Below are positions 1 through 12,508 of a stretch of DNA of 64,000 bases, piece after piece. Position 1 is the first letter of the stretch, and the number at the start of each line of letters is the position of its first letter. Both the position numbers and the translations under genes were made by a program. The stretch covers positions 19,015,105 through 19,079,104 of the forward strand of contig OZ020523.1 in assembly GCA_963971425.1 (NCBI GenBank), given 5' to 3'. Source of the stretch: Bryoerythrophyllum caledonicum (lineage: Eukaryota; Streptophyta; Bryopsida; Pottiales; Pottiaceae). The notes under the pieces were generated by a model. The model was not told the DNA's origin and made no database searches. It was given only the letters and a program-made list of their open reading frames with translations.

Positions 1-186
1 AAAAACAGCATAATGTTAAGATCTCACTACCATCAGAGCCAAAAGATAAAATGAAGGCATATCAGATTTTCTGCAATCCAAATCATAACACACCTCAACC
101 AGTTGATATCTCATTCACAGCTTAAAAAAGGCCAAAGCACCATCACTTTCGCAAACCAGTTGGAAATCAATAGAGATTCAATACGT

Positions 187-1985
<1,799 letters not shown>

Positions 1986-2409
1986 GGTGGAGAGCGGCGG
2001 AGCGAGGTGGTGCAGCAGTGAGGTTCAAAGAGGGTAGAGGAAACCGAGGCTGAGGTTCAAGGAGAGACGGAGGGCGAACCCTAACCCTAATCCCAGGGAG
2101 TGGAGGTGCCACATAGGCGGGTCGGGACGTGCCACGTCGGCGCCACGTAGGAGGATAGTGCCATGTAGGCGGTCCAGCGTGGACTAGAGAAGAGCACAGT
2201 CGTAGGAGAGAAACCCTAAAAATCTGACGACGAGCATCCAACGGCTTATATCCTCTGATCGAGCTAATCGACGGCCCAGCGTCGGCCGAGAGGTCCCCCT
2301 TAACCTGTCGCGCTCCACCTTCATGACCCCTTTCGCTCGCTTCTTCAGCGCCCAGCGTTCCTTTCCGCACCACCGTCGTTGCTGCCCCGTCGTCGCCGAG
2401 CTCTCCACC
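1986..2409. promoter_or_regulatory. Shared divergent promoter of uL29 and eS26
   Basis: The 424 bp between the two start codons must hold both promoters and both 5' UTRs. It contains telomere-like AACCCTAACCCTAA at about 2077-2091 and AAACCCTAAAAAT at about 2212-2224 (telo boxes, known in plants as activators of ribosomal-protein genes). Between about 2108 and 2200 there is also a run of CACGT/CATGT-GG words. Transcription start sites cannot be placed from sequence alone. Confidence 0.7.
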
Positions 2410-3423
2410 ATGGTGAGGACACTTAGTTGACCTCACGCCCTGTCTTTGCCATTTTAGAGGAGCTCTTTTGCAGGTGTCGTTGGTTTAGGGTTTTCATTCT
2501 AGGGTTGGTTGTGGTGATGGTGTTTGCAGACAGTCAAGAGGCGGAGTGGAGGTCGCAACAAGCATGGCCGTGGCCATGTGAACCCTATCCGGTGCTCCAA
2601 CTGCGGGCGTTGCGTCCCCAAGGTGATTGGTGTGGATGGATTTGGTGTGGAGTTCTGTCTTGGTGTGGATTTCTTTGATGTCAACGTGCTGGCTCAGTTT
2701 CGGTGGACAGGAATTTGTGGACGAGATTATGGATTTATTTTGAGATAGGACGATTTCAGGGTTTCGGGTGGCCTGCTAATGTCAAGGGTTGTTGATTGCA
2801 GGACAAGGCCGTGAAGCGCTTCTTGGTGCGCAACATTGTCGAGCAGGCTGCGGTTCGTGATGTGCAGGAGGCTTGCGTGTACGACGGTAATGTTCTCACT
2901 GCTTTGTCGCTCCTTTGCAGACCTGAATTCGTCTTTTCGTGTGATTTATGAGGGTTTGGGGTTTAAGTATCATTTCGAGCGCTGTGTCTGATGTTTGGTT
3001 TTCTTTTTCTAACAGGGTACGTGCTGCCGAAGCTGTACGCCAAGATGCAATACTGCATCTCATGCGCCATCCACTCGCACGTTGTGCGCGTCCGCTCCCG
3101 CGAGGCACGGAGGATCCGTGAGCCACCCCAGAGGTTCCGCCGCAAGGTAAGCAACGACGTCAATCATGAATTATTCATTTACATCCACATTCTCATTCTC
3201 ATCACGAGAGATTCATTTACATTATGTGACTTTCATTCACATTTGAGAGATTCATTTTCATTTATATCATCTAGAACATATATCCATTTACGTAGGTTCC
3301 ATATGAATATGTGTTCTAATGACGGAGAATCATGTCTGTCGTTGTCCGCAGGAGGACGGTCCCCCCCGCGTTCCAGGAGCTCCCGGCGCTCGCCCTGCCG
3401 CTGGTGCACCTGCCAAGGCTTGA
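2410..3423 (+). CDS. RPS26: 40S ribosomal protein eS26
   Basis: Small-subunit ribosomal protein that contacts mRNA at the exit channel. Five exons give 127 aa: 2410-2412 (the ATG alone), 2530-2622, 2802-2886, 3016-3146 and 3352-3423. The protein shows the conserved [15 protein letters not shown] start, the zinc-binding pairs CSNCGRC and CISCAIH, the [17 protein letters not shown] core and a Pro/Ala/Gly-rich tail. All junctions are GT-AG and phases close. The first intron directly follows the start codon, and the divergent uL29 gene also has a start-codon exon. The 3' flank contains a tandem duplication of the stop-proximal region (3417-3785). Confidence 0.96.
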
Positions 3424-3785
3424 AGGAATGCAAGTGAATTCCTTGATTTAGTGAGGTTTGTCTGATTGAGAGTGTCGCTTTTCAGGCAGTGGTGTCATAT
3501 GAGCACATCTTTTTGTCCTCGATGTCATCATATAATACCAGATCCTTTTTCACCTCTATGATCCTGCCATTCCTCTTGTGGACTGTTTCTCGCATTTCTT
3601 TTATTTCATATTTCTTTATTCAACTGGCTTGAAGAAATGCAAGTGGATTCCTTGATTTAGTGAGGTTCGTCCGATTGAGAGTATCGCATTTCAGGCAGTG
3701 GTGTCAAATGAGCACATCTTCTTGTCCTCGATATCATCAACATAATACCAGATCCTTCTTCACCTCTACATTCTATGAACTTTGC
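3417..3785. repeat. Tandem duplication of the eS26 3' region
   Basis: About 155 bp starting at the end of the eS26 reading frame (about 3417-3575) recurs at about 3628-3785. Shared landmarks are GAAATGCAAGTGGATTCCTT-type sequence, TTCAGGCAGTGGTGTCA, GAGCACATCTT and TAATACCAGATCCTT. The copies differ by scattered substitutions, so the duplication is not recent. The second copy retains no coding potential. Confidence 0.85.
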
Positions 3786-5099
3786 TTGTGTGAACCGTTT
3801 CTCTATCATGGAGTCTTATTTCTTAGCTGTATTCACTCGGTCTGGATACTGGTCATCACCTTCGGAAGTATTTAGAGATAATCAGTGTATTGCATACAAT
3901 AACATTCTAATGATATTGTCTCGAAATACATAGGCGTTGTATATTTACGCACAATCCAGCTATGTTGCAAAGTAGAATGTAATCAGAAGAACTTTGCTTT
4001 CTCAGGGGAGTTCTGTCGTGAATATAGCGTCTGTTAGTTCGCCCAGTGAGCCAATGCCCACAGAAACTTCCACCTTCCGGAGGTATACTCTTTTTTAAGT
4101 AAGCGTAACCAGGAACAGTACCCTACCCTAACAAAAGAGTACACAATTGTATCAGAATCTTTGGAAAATTCAAGAGATTTGTCTAGGCGATACCGATTCA
4201 TCTAAATGATACGCAGTCGAACACGCGGGCAGCACATGGCGCGCGGCGGGCCGCTCCACGGTTGCGTATTCGTGAACAGTCCCGGGGTCCCACCTCGCTG
4301 CCCTTCCGGACCAACTTCCTCCTCTTGAATCAGTTTTCCATCAATTCCTCATCAACTTCCTCCTCTTGAATCACTTCTTTCATACTCAACCACCACTACC
4401 CACTCTTCTCATGCTAGCACAACCCTTGTTCTATAGTTCAACATCTTCTGGGTCTTTGCAATGACACCACCGGGTATTGGTCCATCCATCGCACCCGTTT
4501 ACGTTCATACACGGGTTTAGGTTTGACGCTAAAAGGCTAACAAGCCGACGGAAGAGGTGTATCACCTCAGCAAACAGACAGGCAGTTCGGGCGATCGGCG
4601 GTTGTGGATAGTGGAGCGCGCTCCGCTTGCCAAGGTCCGGTGAGTTTTCGTTGCCTGAATTGCCCGGGAGTTTGGTGGACATGGCCGTGATTTGATGTGG
4701 ATCCATGCGATGTGGAGCCTTTGGGTTTTTTTTGTGGAATTTGTTGGGTCTGATGAGCCTTAGGGTTTTTGTTTGTGGAGTTTGTTGAGTTTGGTGAGCC
4801 TTAGGGGTTTTTTGTGGAATTTCTTGAGTTTGATGAGCCTGAAGGTTTTTTTTTTGGTGGAATTTGTTGAGTCTGATGAGCCTTAGCGTTTTTTTTGAGG
4901 TGGGGAGGGACGAGGTGGATGTGGAAGTGGAGTCTTGAGGTTTGTGTTGTCTAGTCACAGGGAATTGGCGAGTCTGATGATCCCTAGGATTTGTTGTGGA
5001 AGGATGGAGGAGAATAGGGCTTTGGATCCATGAGATGTGGAGGCTTGTTGTGGGATTTCTTGAGTCTTATGAGTTGTAGGGTTTGTTTGTGAAGAGATT
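3786..5099. other. Intergenic stretch upstream of the metalloprotease, with a T-rich minisatellite
   Basis: No convincing gene is seen. From about 4711 to 4905 there are about four degenerate copies of a 50-55 bp unit (TTTTTGTGGAATTTGTTGAG followed by TCTGATGAGCCTTAG). Weaker traces of the same unit continue to about 5095, immediately before the start codon of the next gene, so the array probably forms part of its promoter or 5' UTR. A Pro/Thr/Lys-rich reading frame on the minus strand here is only a reading of this repeat. Confidence 0.6.
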
Positions 5100-8000
5100 A
5101 TGGAGGTGGAGAGGGACAAGATGGCCGTGGGCGTCTCGTACAGGGGGAAGGGCTATGCGGCAGAGGTGGTAGTGGATGCGACAGTCGGGGACCTCGGGAA
5201 GCAGTTGAGCCAGCTGACAGGGGTGGCCCTTCACACCATGCGACTGCTCGTGCCGCAGGGCCGGCGCGTCGCGGCGGTCGCGCTGATTCCTGCGTCCGAA
5301 GAGCATTCCAGGAAGACGCTCGCGGATTCCGGAATAGTTCCGGTACGAATTGCATCTCTTGAAGGTGTTTTGAAAGAGTTTGTTGGCGATTTTTTTAATT
5401 ACATATGCGTTTCTGTTTCGGTCCGGCAGGGTGTTGCGTTGAGAATGATGGGAGCGACTGCGGAAGAGGTGAAGGAAGTGTCTGTCAACAAGCGTGCGGA
5501 CAACCGAGTTTTAGGGTTCGAAGAGGAAGAGCGCAGGCAGAAGCTGCGATCGATGCTTGGCACTCGCAGCCAGCTTCCGAAGGGGCCATACACATTCTCC
5601 GACTTTCAAACTCTAAAGCTCCCAGGCATTGAGGTGAGAATAAGCTTCTATTCAGAAATATAGTCTGAGTTTTCTATTATTTGATTAGATAGGTTACTTG
5701 ATTGATTGAAGGAATTTTCGAGTAGAAATTGATTGGATGATCTGATTCTATCATTTTCTTTTTTACCAGTTGAATCCTCCACCAGCTAGAGCTCTCGTCA
5801 TCATGCATAAACTCGCAAGCGATCCTGGAATTGTGGCTATTATGAATAAGGTAAGTTGCTTAATTTTCTTTGTTACAGGTCGTCTCTTATCCTTTTTGTG
5901 ATTCAGATGCGATTATGGAGAGCGTTCGTCGAGGCAACTAACTACGGAATCGTATTCTGCAGCATAAATGGCAGGTGGGAATAATGACGGAGTTGGCTCC
6001 AGTCGGCTATGTGGGCATTAGTCCCAAGTGCCTTTTAGGGTTTAATAAGGTACCATCCTACCTTTGCTTACAAGCAGTTTGAAAAATACATGTAGACAGA
6101 GTCTGGCAATGATATTTTTGCTGGTTTGTGCGCATGTCAAGTTCTGTAGACGAGGTAATCAATGCATGACATATTTGTCTCTGCTATGCAGATGTACGCT
6201 CTAATCCCAGGACTCTGATGACACTTGTTTGCTTCCCTCCGTATGTGCTCTGTGTCTAGAATCGAGGGCAAGAAATTTCTCTCCGGTTGCGCACTGATGA
6301 TTTACGAGGCTTTCGTAAATATGAGAGCATCAAGAAAACATTGTTACATGAACTGGTATAGTTCAGCCGCTATCCATCAAGTTTAATTGCTCGGTTGTAC
6401 TTTCTTTGCACTGCAATGAGATGACTTGAACATCGTTGAAATCAAAGCAACTCGGTTTCTAAGAACTCTCCTAAACGTGTGAATTATGCAGGCGCATATG
6501 GTTCATGACGAACACGACGAAAAATTTAAGGCCTTGGACAGCCAGGTATGTACAATTTTGGACTCTTGGTCAAAATATTTACTTTTGTGAGAATGTTAAG
6601 AGAAACTTCGTGATGTGACGTTGCTATGATGACTTGTTAATTGAGTGAATCTGACCTCTGACTTCCGAAACCGTGCGGCCCGAACAGCTCAACCAGGAAG
6701 CAGTTGATCTGGACTGGACGAAGGCTGCTGGCCACACTCTAAGCGGGGCCAGATTTGTGGAAGATGATGACGCTCCCATGGATGTTGGCGGTGTCACAAG
6801 TGGGCACAAGCTGGGTGGTAGCTTACCTCCTTCAGCAAATGTTAGAAATACCGCTGCTCTAGCTGCAACTATGAGGTATGAAGGCTTGTGTGTGAAATAT
6901 CTTAATCTTCATGACTTGTATTTGCAGTCCCAGAAACTACACCAAAACATTCCAATTACCGTGGCTTTTTATTCACCTAAGGCTCTAGCATGTTATCCAA
7001 AGTGAACTGAGCCTTTGTGAAGATAGTGATCATGTTGTCAAACTTCTGCATGTGCTCTAGGTAAAAAGTTTTTATTTGAGTAACATTCCATAATCTTGGG
7101 TTAATAGAAAGTGAACGGACACTGATAAGAATTCTCGGTGTAATGTGTAGCAATGTTTGTTGTAGATCCTTGACTGGTTGTATCTATAAACCTTGTTTCG
7201 CTTAGTATTCCTCTTTGTTCTAATTGTGACAGGTTGGGGAAAACCCAGGCGGCCAATGCTGAAACAACGGGAAGAGTTGGAAGCTCGGAACCCGACCCAG
7301 ATGATTCATTGGATGTTGGGTTATCCCCTGTTGAGAAGTTGAAGGAACCTGATCCAGATGATAAGATGGAAGCAGAGGTAGTGGTTGTTGCAGAAGGTGA
7401 GGAGCCTGATCCAGACGAATCCACTTCTACCGCTTCGAACTTCAAATCGCCGGCTACTAGAGAGCAAGAACCCGATCCAGATGATGCACGAGCTGAGCCG
7501 GACCCCGATGATCCTCAGGATAAAACTATCTCCCAAGAACCAGATCCTGATGACGACGGGAAGGTCGCTGAAGAACCTGACCCAGATGAGAGTATGCATG
7601 TGGCCGATGAATCTGACCCTGATGAATCTATGCGTGAACCTGATCCAGACGAAAACGAACATGAGCCTGACCCAGACGAAAACGAATATGCCTTGGACCT
7701 TGGAACGGTGAACGACGAAATCGCAAGGATACAGGACACTACATCTGCTGCAATGACGCGGTTGCAAAACGCAATCAACACTCTGAAGAAGCAAGCCAGC
7801 CCTACTGAAACTACAGCAGCTATTCGAACACTGTTTACGATTTTGAGGTATGCCAGAATCCCTCTACTGCTACTCACTCCATTCGAGGAATTTCGGCTCT
7901 GTGGTCATGTATCTCTATCGAAGAGTCCCTCAGAGGTTTGACATCTTAGCTCTTGAATCATCAATCGATTATGACCAAGCTCTTCGTGCCGCAGGAACGT

Positions 8001-8423
8001 CATTGATCATCCAAACGAAGACAAATACAGACGCCTTCGTAAGGTAATCTACCCAGCTTGCACATTCCGATGGTTCTGTTGTCATCCCTCTTCAATTTCG
8101 TGGACGGAAACCTTAATAAGGTGGGCACACTTTTGTTTCTCTGGACACATCTTTGCAGGGTAATCCTAACATCCACAACAAGGTTGCTAAGTACGAAGGT
8201 AAGTTATAGTAACACCACTGCACTCCTCAGTTAGCAGATCGTCTCATTTCTGCTCTCACCATGTCCACCATCTCACGCTTGTGAAATATCTCCACTTGCA
8301 GGCGCAGTGGAAATCCTCCAAGCGGTGGGGTTCGCAGTCGGCAACGACTGTTTCGTCCTGAAGCGATCGGACCCGGGCTTGCTCTGGCTCGCGTGCAGCG
8401 TCTTACAAGACTCTCTGGCGTAA
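5100..8423 (+). CDS. UBL-WLM-PUB metalloprotease (WSS1-like)
   Basis: Predicted zinc metalloprotease of the WLM (Wss1/SPRTN-related) class, which acts on SUMO/ubiquitin-linked or DNA-trapped proteins with CDC48/p97. Eleven exons close at 592 aa: 5100-5342, 5430-5633, 5770-5850, 5963-6049, 6260-6355, 6492-6545, 6688-6875, 7233-7847, 7995-8043, 8159-8198 and 8302-8423. Domains: ubiquitin-like (about 1-97), WLM with the catalytic HELAHMVHDEH (residues 235-245), an acidic linker (about 337-470) with ten EPDPD(D/E)-type repeats, and a C-terminal PUB domain (about 475-592). PUB is the p97-binding fold. The HExxH motif is split by an intron between Leu and Ala. A second in-frame ATG at codon 8 is an alternative start. 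The layout matches a plant family that includes Arabidopsis WSS1B, as I recall it; DNA-protein crosslink repair is inferred. Confidence 0.92.
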
Positions 8424-8891
8424 ACTTGTAAATCTATCAACGTTTGTACAGAGAAAACAAAAAAAAGTTCCTCAGATAGCATACTTATACTCTCACAAAT
8501 ACTATAGCAGATAGGTTCATATCATTATTCTCCACCAAGTGCTTGTATCTACCCAACCGTCACTATTTTAGAGGTGACACTATTTCTACTATAGCGAAGA
8601 AACCATTTTCATTGAGAAAATTGCAAAAAGTTACTCCTCTTCACTGTTTCTATTTATGCAATATCCATATCCTCTGAAGTTTGTACAGTACCAACAACCA
8701 TGTCAGGAAGGTGACGAAGAGGTCACATTGAGAGCGTGACTTGGAACTAGGAAAGTAGAGCTCGGATAACACCATACCCACAAGTTGACAGAAGAAGAGC
8801 GGAGAAAAATCGTTGTGAAAGGAGTTTCTCCGCGTTCGTTATCTGAGTTTTGTTTTCAGGGAGTTCGTATTTTGCTGTTTGCGGAGCAGCG
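8424..8891. other. Intergenic: metalloprotease 3' flank and CPP1-like promoter
   Basis: AT-rich sequence with no gene-like signal. It should contain the 3' UTR of the upstream gene and the promoter of the downstream gene. An in-frame ATG at 8850 could extend the CPP1-like protein by 14 residues. Confidence 0.5.
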
Positions 8892-9812
8892 ATGGCGTCG
8901 TGCAGCTGCGCCAGGCCGCAGCTCGTCTCATCAAGCAGGCAAGGTTCCATAGTCGCCACTGCTCCGCAACGCCGCATTGCGACGTTCTTTGTGCGCACGC
9001 GACCGCTGGGGAGGATTGTAACCCTAACGACACCGCGTCCGCAGCAGCAGCAACGATGGAGCGTGCGGTGCAGCAGCGCGGCGGGGGGGATGAGCGCGAG
9101 TGGGGGCGGGGAGGAGAGCCCGTACCTGATTCTCGGCGTGAGCGCTTTGGAGAAGTTTGAGGTGGTGAAGACGACGTACCACCGCAAGCGCAAGGACGCG
9201 GAGAAGCGAGGGGACGAGGCGGCGGTGGCGCGCCTGGACGGCGCCTACGACAAGCTGATGATGATGCAGCTGTCGAATCGCAAGCAAGGGCTGGCGTCGG
9301 GGGGACTCTCGGTGTCCAAGGAGATCCGGTACGCGGACAAGCGCTCCTTGATCCCGTGGGGCCCGAAGCGCGCGCCGTGCGAGCAGCGCGACGTGCTCAT
9401 TAACCTCGCGATCTCTTCCCTCTTCTCCGCCTGGCTCGTCTTCCTCGGGGGGAACGCCGAATGGAAGCCACTCCAGTTCCTCATCTTCGCCTACATCTTC
9501 CGCGTCTTCATGAAGCTCGGCGAGTTCGAGCCCGCGGCGGCGCCTCCTCCTGCTTACTCTGACGAGGAAGACGACGGCGGCGCCAGCCGTGAGGACACCA
9601 GCCGGCGCCTACGCAACGGGAAGCGCCTGCTGCGCACTGTGGGGCTCGTTTTCAGCTGCGTCGCGTTCGCGTCGCTCGCGTACACTGGCACGCTCAATGG
9701 ATACGAGCTCGCCGTCAAGTATGTGCCCAGGGCTTTGATGGGAGCGCAGGAGACGTTTGTCACGCTTCTCACCGCCGCTGGCCTCTTCGTCATCGCGTCG
9801 TTCTACAGATGA
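8892..9812 (+). CDS. CPP1-like plastid membrane protein (DUF3353, J-like domain)
   Basis: Intronless, GC-rich gene of 306 aa from the ATG at 8892, which gives a Ser/Arg/Ala-rich N-terminus typical of a chloroplast transit peptide. A J-domain-like helical segment (about residues 80-130, SPYLILGVSALEKFEVVKTT onward) lacks the HPD tripeptide of true DnaJ proteins. Four hydrophobic helices follow, including NLAISSLFSAWLVFLGG, LQFLIFAYIFRVF, LVFSCVAFASLAY and the C-terminal LLTAAGLFVIASFYR. An acidic loop lies between the second and third. This is the layout of the CPP1/CDF1 family, where Arabidopsis CPP1 stabilises protochlorophyllide oxidoreductase at plastid membranes. The exact role of this paralogue is inferred. 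Confidence 0.85.
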   Translation: MASCSCARPQLVSSSRQGSIVATAPQRRIATFFVRTRPLGRIVTLTTPRPQQQQRWSVRCSSAAGGMSASGGGEESPYLILGVSALEKFEVVKTTYHRKRKDAEKRGDEAAVARLDGAYDKLMMMQLSNRKQGLASGGLSVSKEIRYADKRSLIPWGPKRAPCEQRDVLINLAISSLFSAWLVFLGGNAEWKPLQFLIFAYIFRVFMKLGEFEPAAAPPPAYSDEEDDGGASREDTSRRLRNGKRLLRTVGLVFSCVAFASLAYTGTLNGYELAVKYVPRALMGAQETFVTLLTAAGLFVIASFYR

Positions 9813-10359
9813 CAAGGTACACGCAGGTCTCAATTGCAAAGGTTTAGGGTTTTAGGTGAGGAGGTGAATGTCACAGCATTTTCAGCAAAAATTCCATGTA
9901 ATCTGTAATTTTATCAACTCTTCTCTGGAGGTTGAATGTGCGTGTGTTTGCTCCTTGAGTTTGAGATGAAAAGATCGAGAAAGACCTTCAGGTTTCCATC
10001 AGGAACAATTCAAAAACACGAGGCAATTTGTGAGACATTCTGTTGTTTGTTTACAAGGATGATTGATTCAATTGATCGACAGAGCAAGCTCTTGGATAAG
10101 ATACAATCAACTGGATTCACAACGTTGCCAGCGACGAATTGGAACCATCACTTGACGAGTCAGAGCACATGGCCTAGTGCTGCACATCTACTGCTGAGAG
10201 CGACTCCATTCCATGGCGAGATTTGGCTTGAGTTTGGATGCTGGCTGCACCATCTCCTTCATTTCTTGTTTCCTTTCTCTAGAAAATAACACAGGACATG
10301 TACGTAAGGAAACAAACTGAACCAGTCAACAAACTGAAGAGAGGAGAGGAGCCAGGGAA
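9813..10359. other. Convergent intergenic region
   Basis: Lies between two convergent genes and should hold both 3' UTRs. A TTTAGGGTTTTAGG telomere-like word occurs at about 9844. A 117-codon open frame at 9936-10289 has no recognisable family and is judged chance. Confidence 0.5.
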
Positions 10360-10623
10360 TCAGGATTTTAGTTTACTTTTTTTCTTAGGTGGAGCCGCAC
10401 CTTCCTCGACGGGCTGCTCTTCATCTTCCTCAAACGTTTCGTCCAGCACGTCGGGCTCATCCAGCGGCACGGAGTGGCGTTGCAGATGCGCTCCCAGAAC
10501 CTGCATGCACTTCGCCTTCAGGTCCACCAGCGTCGCCGAAAGGAGACCACCGTCGTTGGAGCACTGCAACGCTATCGTCTCGTGCTCCTCTGCGCCCAAA
10601 CTGATCGTTGCTGACACCTCCAT
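10360..10623 (-). CDS. Small acidic protein, possibly GON7-like KEOPS subunit
   Basis: Single-exon frame of 87 aa starting at the ATG at 10621-10623. The N-terminal half is compact (MEVSATISLG, then LLSATLVDLKAKCMQVLGAH). It is followed by an acidic stretch (EPDVLDETFEEDEEQPVEE) and a Lys-rich tail ending in KKKSKLKS. Short size, a single helical segment and an acidic disordered tail resemble GON7, the small subunit of the KEOPS tRNA-t6A complex, but I cannot confirm homology by eye. It is head to head with the DUF3128 gene (410 bp between the start codons), and telo box AAACCCTA lies in that spacer. A conserved but unassigned protein is the fallback reading. Confidence 0.6.
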   Translation of the reverse strand: MEVSATISLGAEEHETIALQCSNDGGLLSATLVDLKAKCMQVLGAHLQRHSVPLDEPDVLDETFEEDEEQPVEEGAAPPKKKSKLKS

Positions 10624-11033
10624 TCTCACACCAGAACGTCGCGCTAACCAATCTAGTTCTCAATGTGTAAACTCTAACCACGATACACGAGCAGTAACAA
10701 CACCACTGCCACCACGCGGGCTCGAATACTCACTCGTTCTCAGGTCTCCGCAACGGAAAACAACAAAAGATGCTCAGAAAACAGAGATGCTCACCAAAAT
10801 GAGAGCAAAAACCTTCTCGCGTTGATGCGCCTTAAACCCTAGGAGATGGATGAGACGTGATTCTCATCTACTGTACATCGTCGTTTCCTTCCTAGTACTG
10901 GATGAGAAGTGTATTCATCCACAATATTTCGTCGTAGAACGGGATGAGAAACGGTTGTTTTCATTTCTTTCTCTCGGGTTACTTTGAGAGATTTCAGATT
11001 CTTTGATGTGATTGTTGCGGAGAGTTGTTGGCT
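10624..11033. promoter_or_regulatory. Shared divergent promoter with GGATGAGA triplet
   Basis: The 410 bp between the divergent start codons hold a telo box (TTAAACCCTAGG, about 10832-10843) and three copies of GGATGAGA at 10848, 10900 and 10942. The copies are spaced 52 and 42 bp. The first two are followed by CGTCGT-like words, which suggests a degenerate tandem unit. Its size is close to that of the uL29/eS26 spacer. Confidence 0.55.
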
Positions 11034-11871
11034 ATGGAGGAGAGAGCGCTGCAGGTGCAGCAGCAGGAGACGGACGGCTCGGTGAAGCCTGCCGCGGTGA
11101 AGCCGAAGGTGTCGTGCGTGCCGAAGGCGGACGCTCTCTGGTTTTGTTACTGTGAGTAGTTCTCTCTCAATAATCGGTCAAGTGCTTTTGTCTGTACGTA
11201 TTCTTTCCACGGATCTCACCGTGGCATTTGAATTGTGAGGAACACGAAGAAGTAGGGTTTCTGGATGTTTCGAGGGATTGTAGGTGCTGCGGTTTTGGAA
11301 ATTTGCAGAGGTCGAGTTTCTTTTATCTCTGGAAATCTGTTTGTGAGAGCATTGCGAGATTTTTCGTTCTTCGGATGCTGCTGAACTTAGGCTTGAGAAT
11401 TAGGTTTTCATAGTTGTTTTCTTGGTTGTGCAGCTCCTGTGTATCAGATGACTGAGTATTACAGAGAGGGCACGTTTGACAACTGCCGCAGCAAGTGGAC
11501 GGAGCTCTTCGATTGTCTCTCACTCAAGACCAAGCCTGCTGATCAAATCCAAGTACCAAGCAGATCTCCTTTTATGTTCTGTTCTGTGTACCCTCAGTTT
11601 CCTAGGACCAGCCTGTCACCTTAATCTTTTATTGATCAAATCCTTAATTTCTTTGTTGAGGCAGTGTATTCCAGTCTCTAATCTTCATCAAGTTGAGATC
11701 CAAACACTCTTGGACAGTGAATCCCTTTTCAGTATCTAGGGTTTAAGCCTTCATGTTTTGCAGGCTATCCTGGAAGAGCGAGAGCGAAAGAAGCCTCATA
11801 TTTGGGAGTTTAGAACTCCAGAAGAAGCGTCCAAGCATTGGAAGGAGGAATTTGGCCACCTTCAAGACTAG
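11034..11871 (+). CDS. DUF3128 (UPF0545) CX9C-type small protein
   Basis: Three exons (11034-11151, 11434-11552, 11764-11871) encode 114 aa. The core WFCYSPVYQMTEYYREGT, the twin cysteines in CRSKWTELFDC (C-x9-C), and the C-terminal KPHIWEFRTPEEASKHW are diagnostic of the DUF3128 family, small eukaryotic proteins with CHCH/CX9C-like cysteine spacing. The N-terminus (about 35 residues) is low-complexity and variable. Many CX9C proteins are imported by the mitochondrial MIA pathway, but location here is inferred. All introns are GT-AG and phases close. It shares its promoter region with the minus-strand small acidic gene. Confidence 0.88.
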
Positions 11872-12508
11872 GTTAGCTTTACGACATCAGGTGCTCATTT
11901 CCCTGGTGCCAATTGATTTTTCAGAAAAATTCATTCAATGTAGAAATAGAGAGGAGAATTGAAGGGGGAATCACTTCTTTTTTTGACATTGCAGAGATTG
12001 TAATCTGGAAAATGCCTCGAATTTGCACGTGAATTTTGGCATGAGACTGGACGAATGATATTCATCTTGTCCATTAAAATATTAGGAACCACACTCTGGT
12101 TTCGAATTATTGCATGTGATGAATTACCTTACTTCAATTCCTTACCAAATTTAATGAGCAATATGATGTAGATTACTGTTCTAATCTTAGAATATCATGT
12201 TGTACCAGACAGAAATGACAACGATTGGAACAATGGAACCAACAACGAAAATTGCGATAATACTGCTGCAGGTAGCACAAGCAATAAAATCTGAGGAAGA
12301 CAAACTCATGAATTTCATACTAGTTTTGATTCCATGATCATGATACATGGAGAACACAAAACAAGGCTCCAGGGCACAATTTTCCTTAGGAAGGCAGGAA
12401 AAAAGGGAGTAAGAAAACAACAGCAGTCAAAAAGGGAGGGTGCACCGCCTTCAGTCAGTATTTACAAACCGGAAGAGTGATTTAATGGGAAGAGTCTCTT
12501 CTCTCTCC
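11872..12508. other. Convergent intergenic region
   Basis: AT-rich 3' flanks of two convergent genes. No gene, RNA gene or clear repeat recognised. Confidence 0.5.

Noticed and set aside
4431..4958. Long minus-strand frame rich in Gln/Thr/Pro upstream of the metalloprotease
   Set aside because: It reads through a minisatellite, and its internal repeats are those of the DNA unit.
10298..10825. 175-codon plus-strand frame opposite the small acidic gene
   Set aside because: Antisense shadow; Ser-rich composition arises from the complementary acidic and Ala-rich codons.
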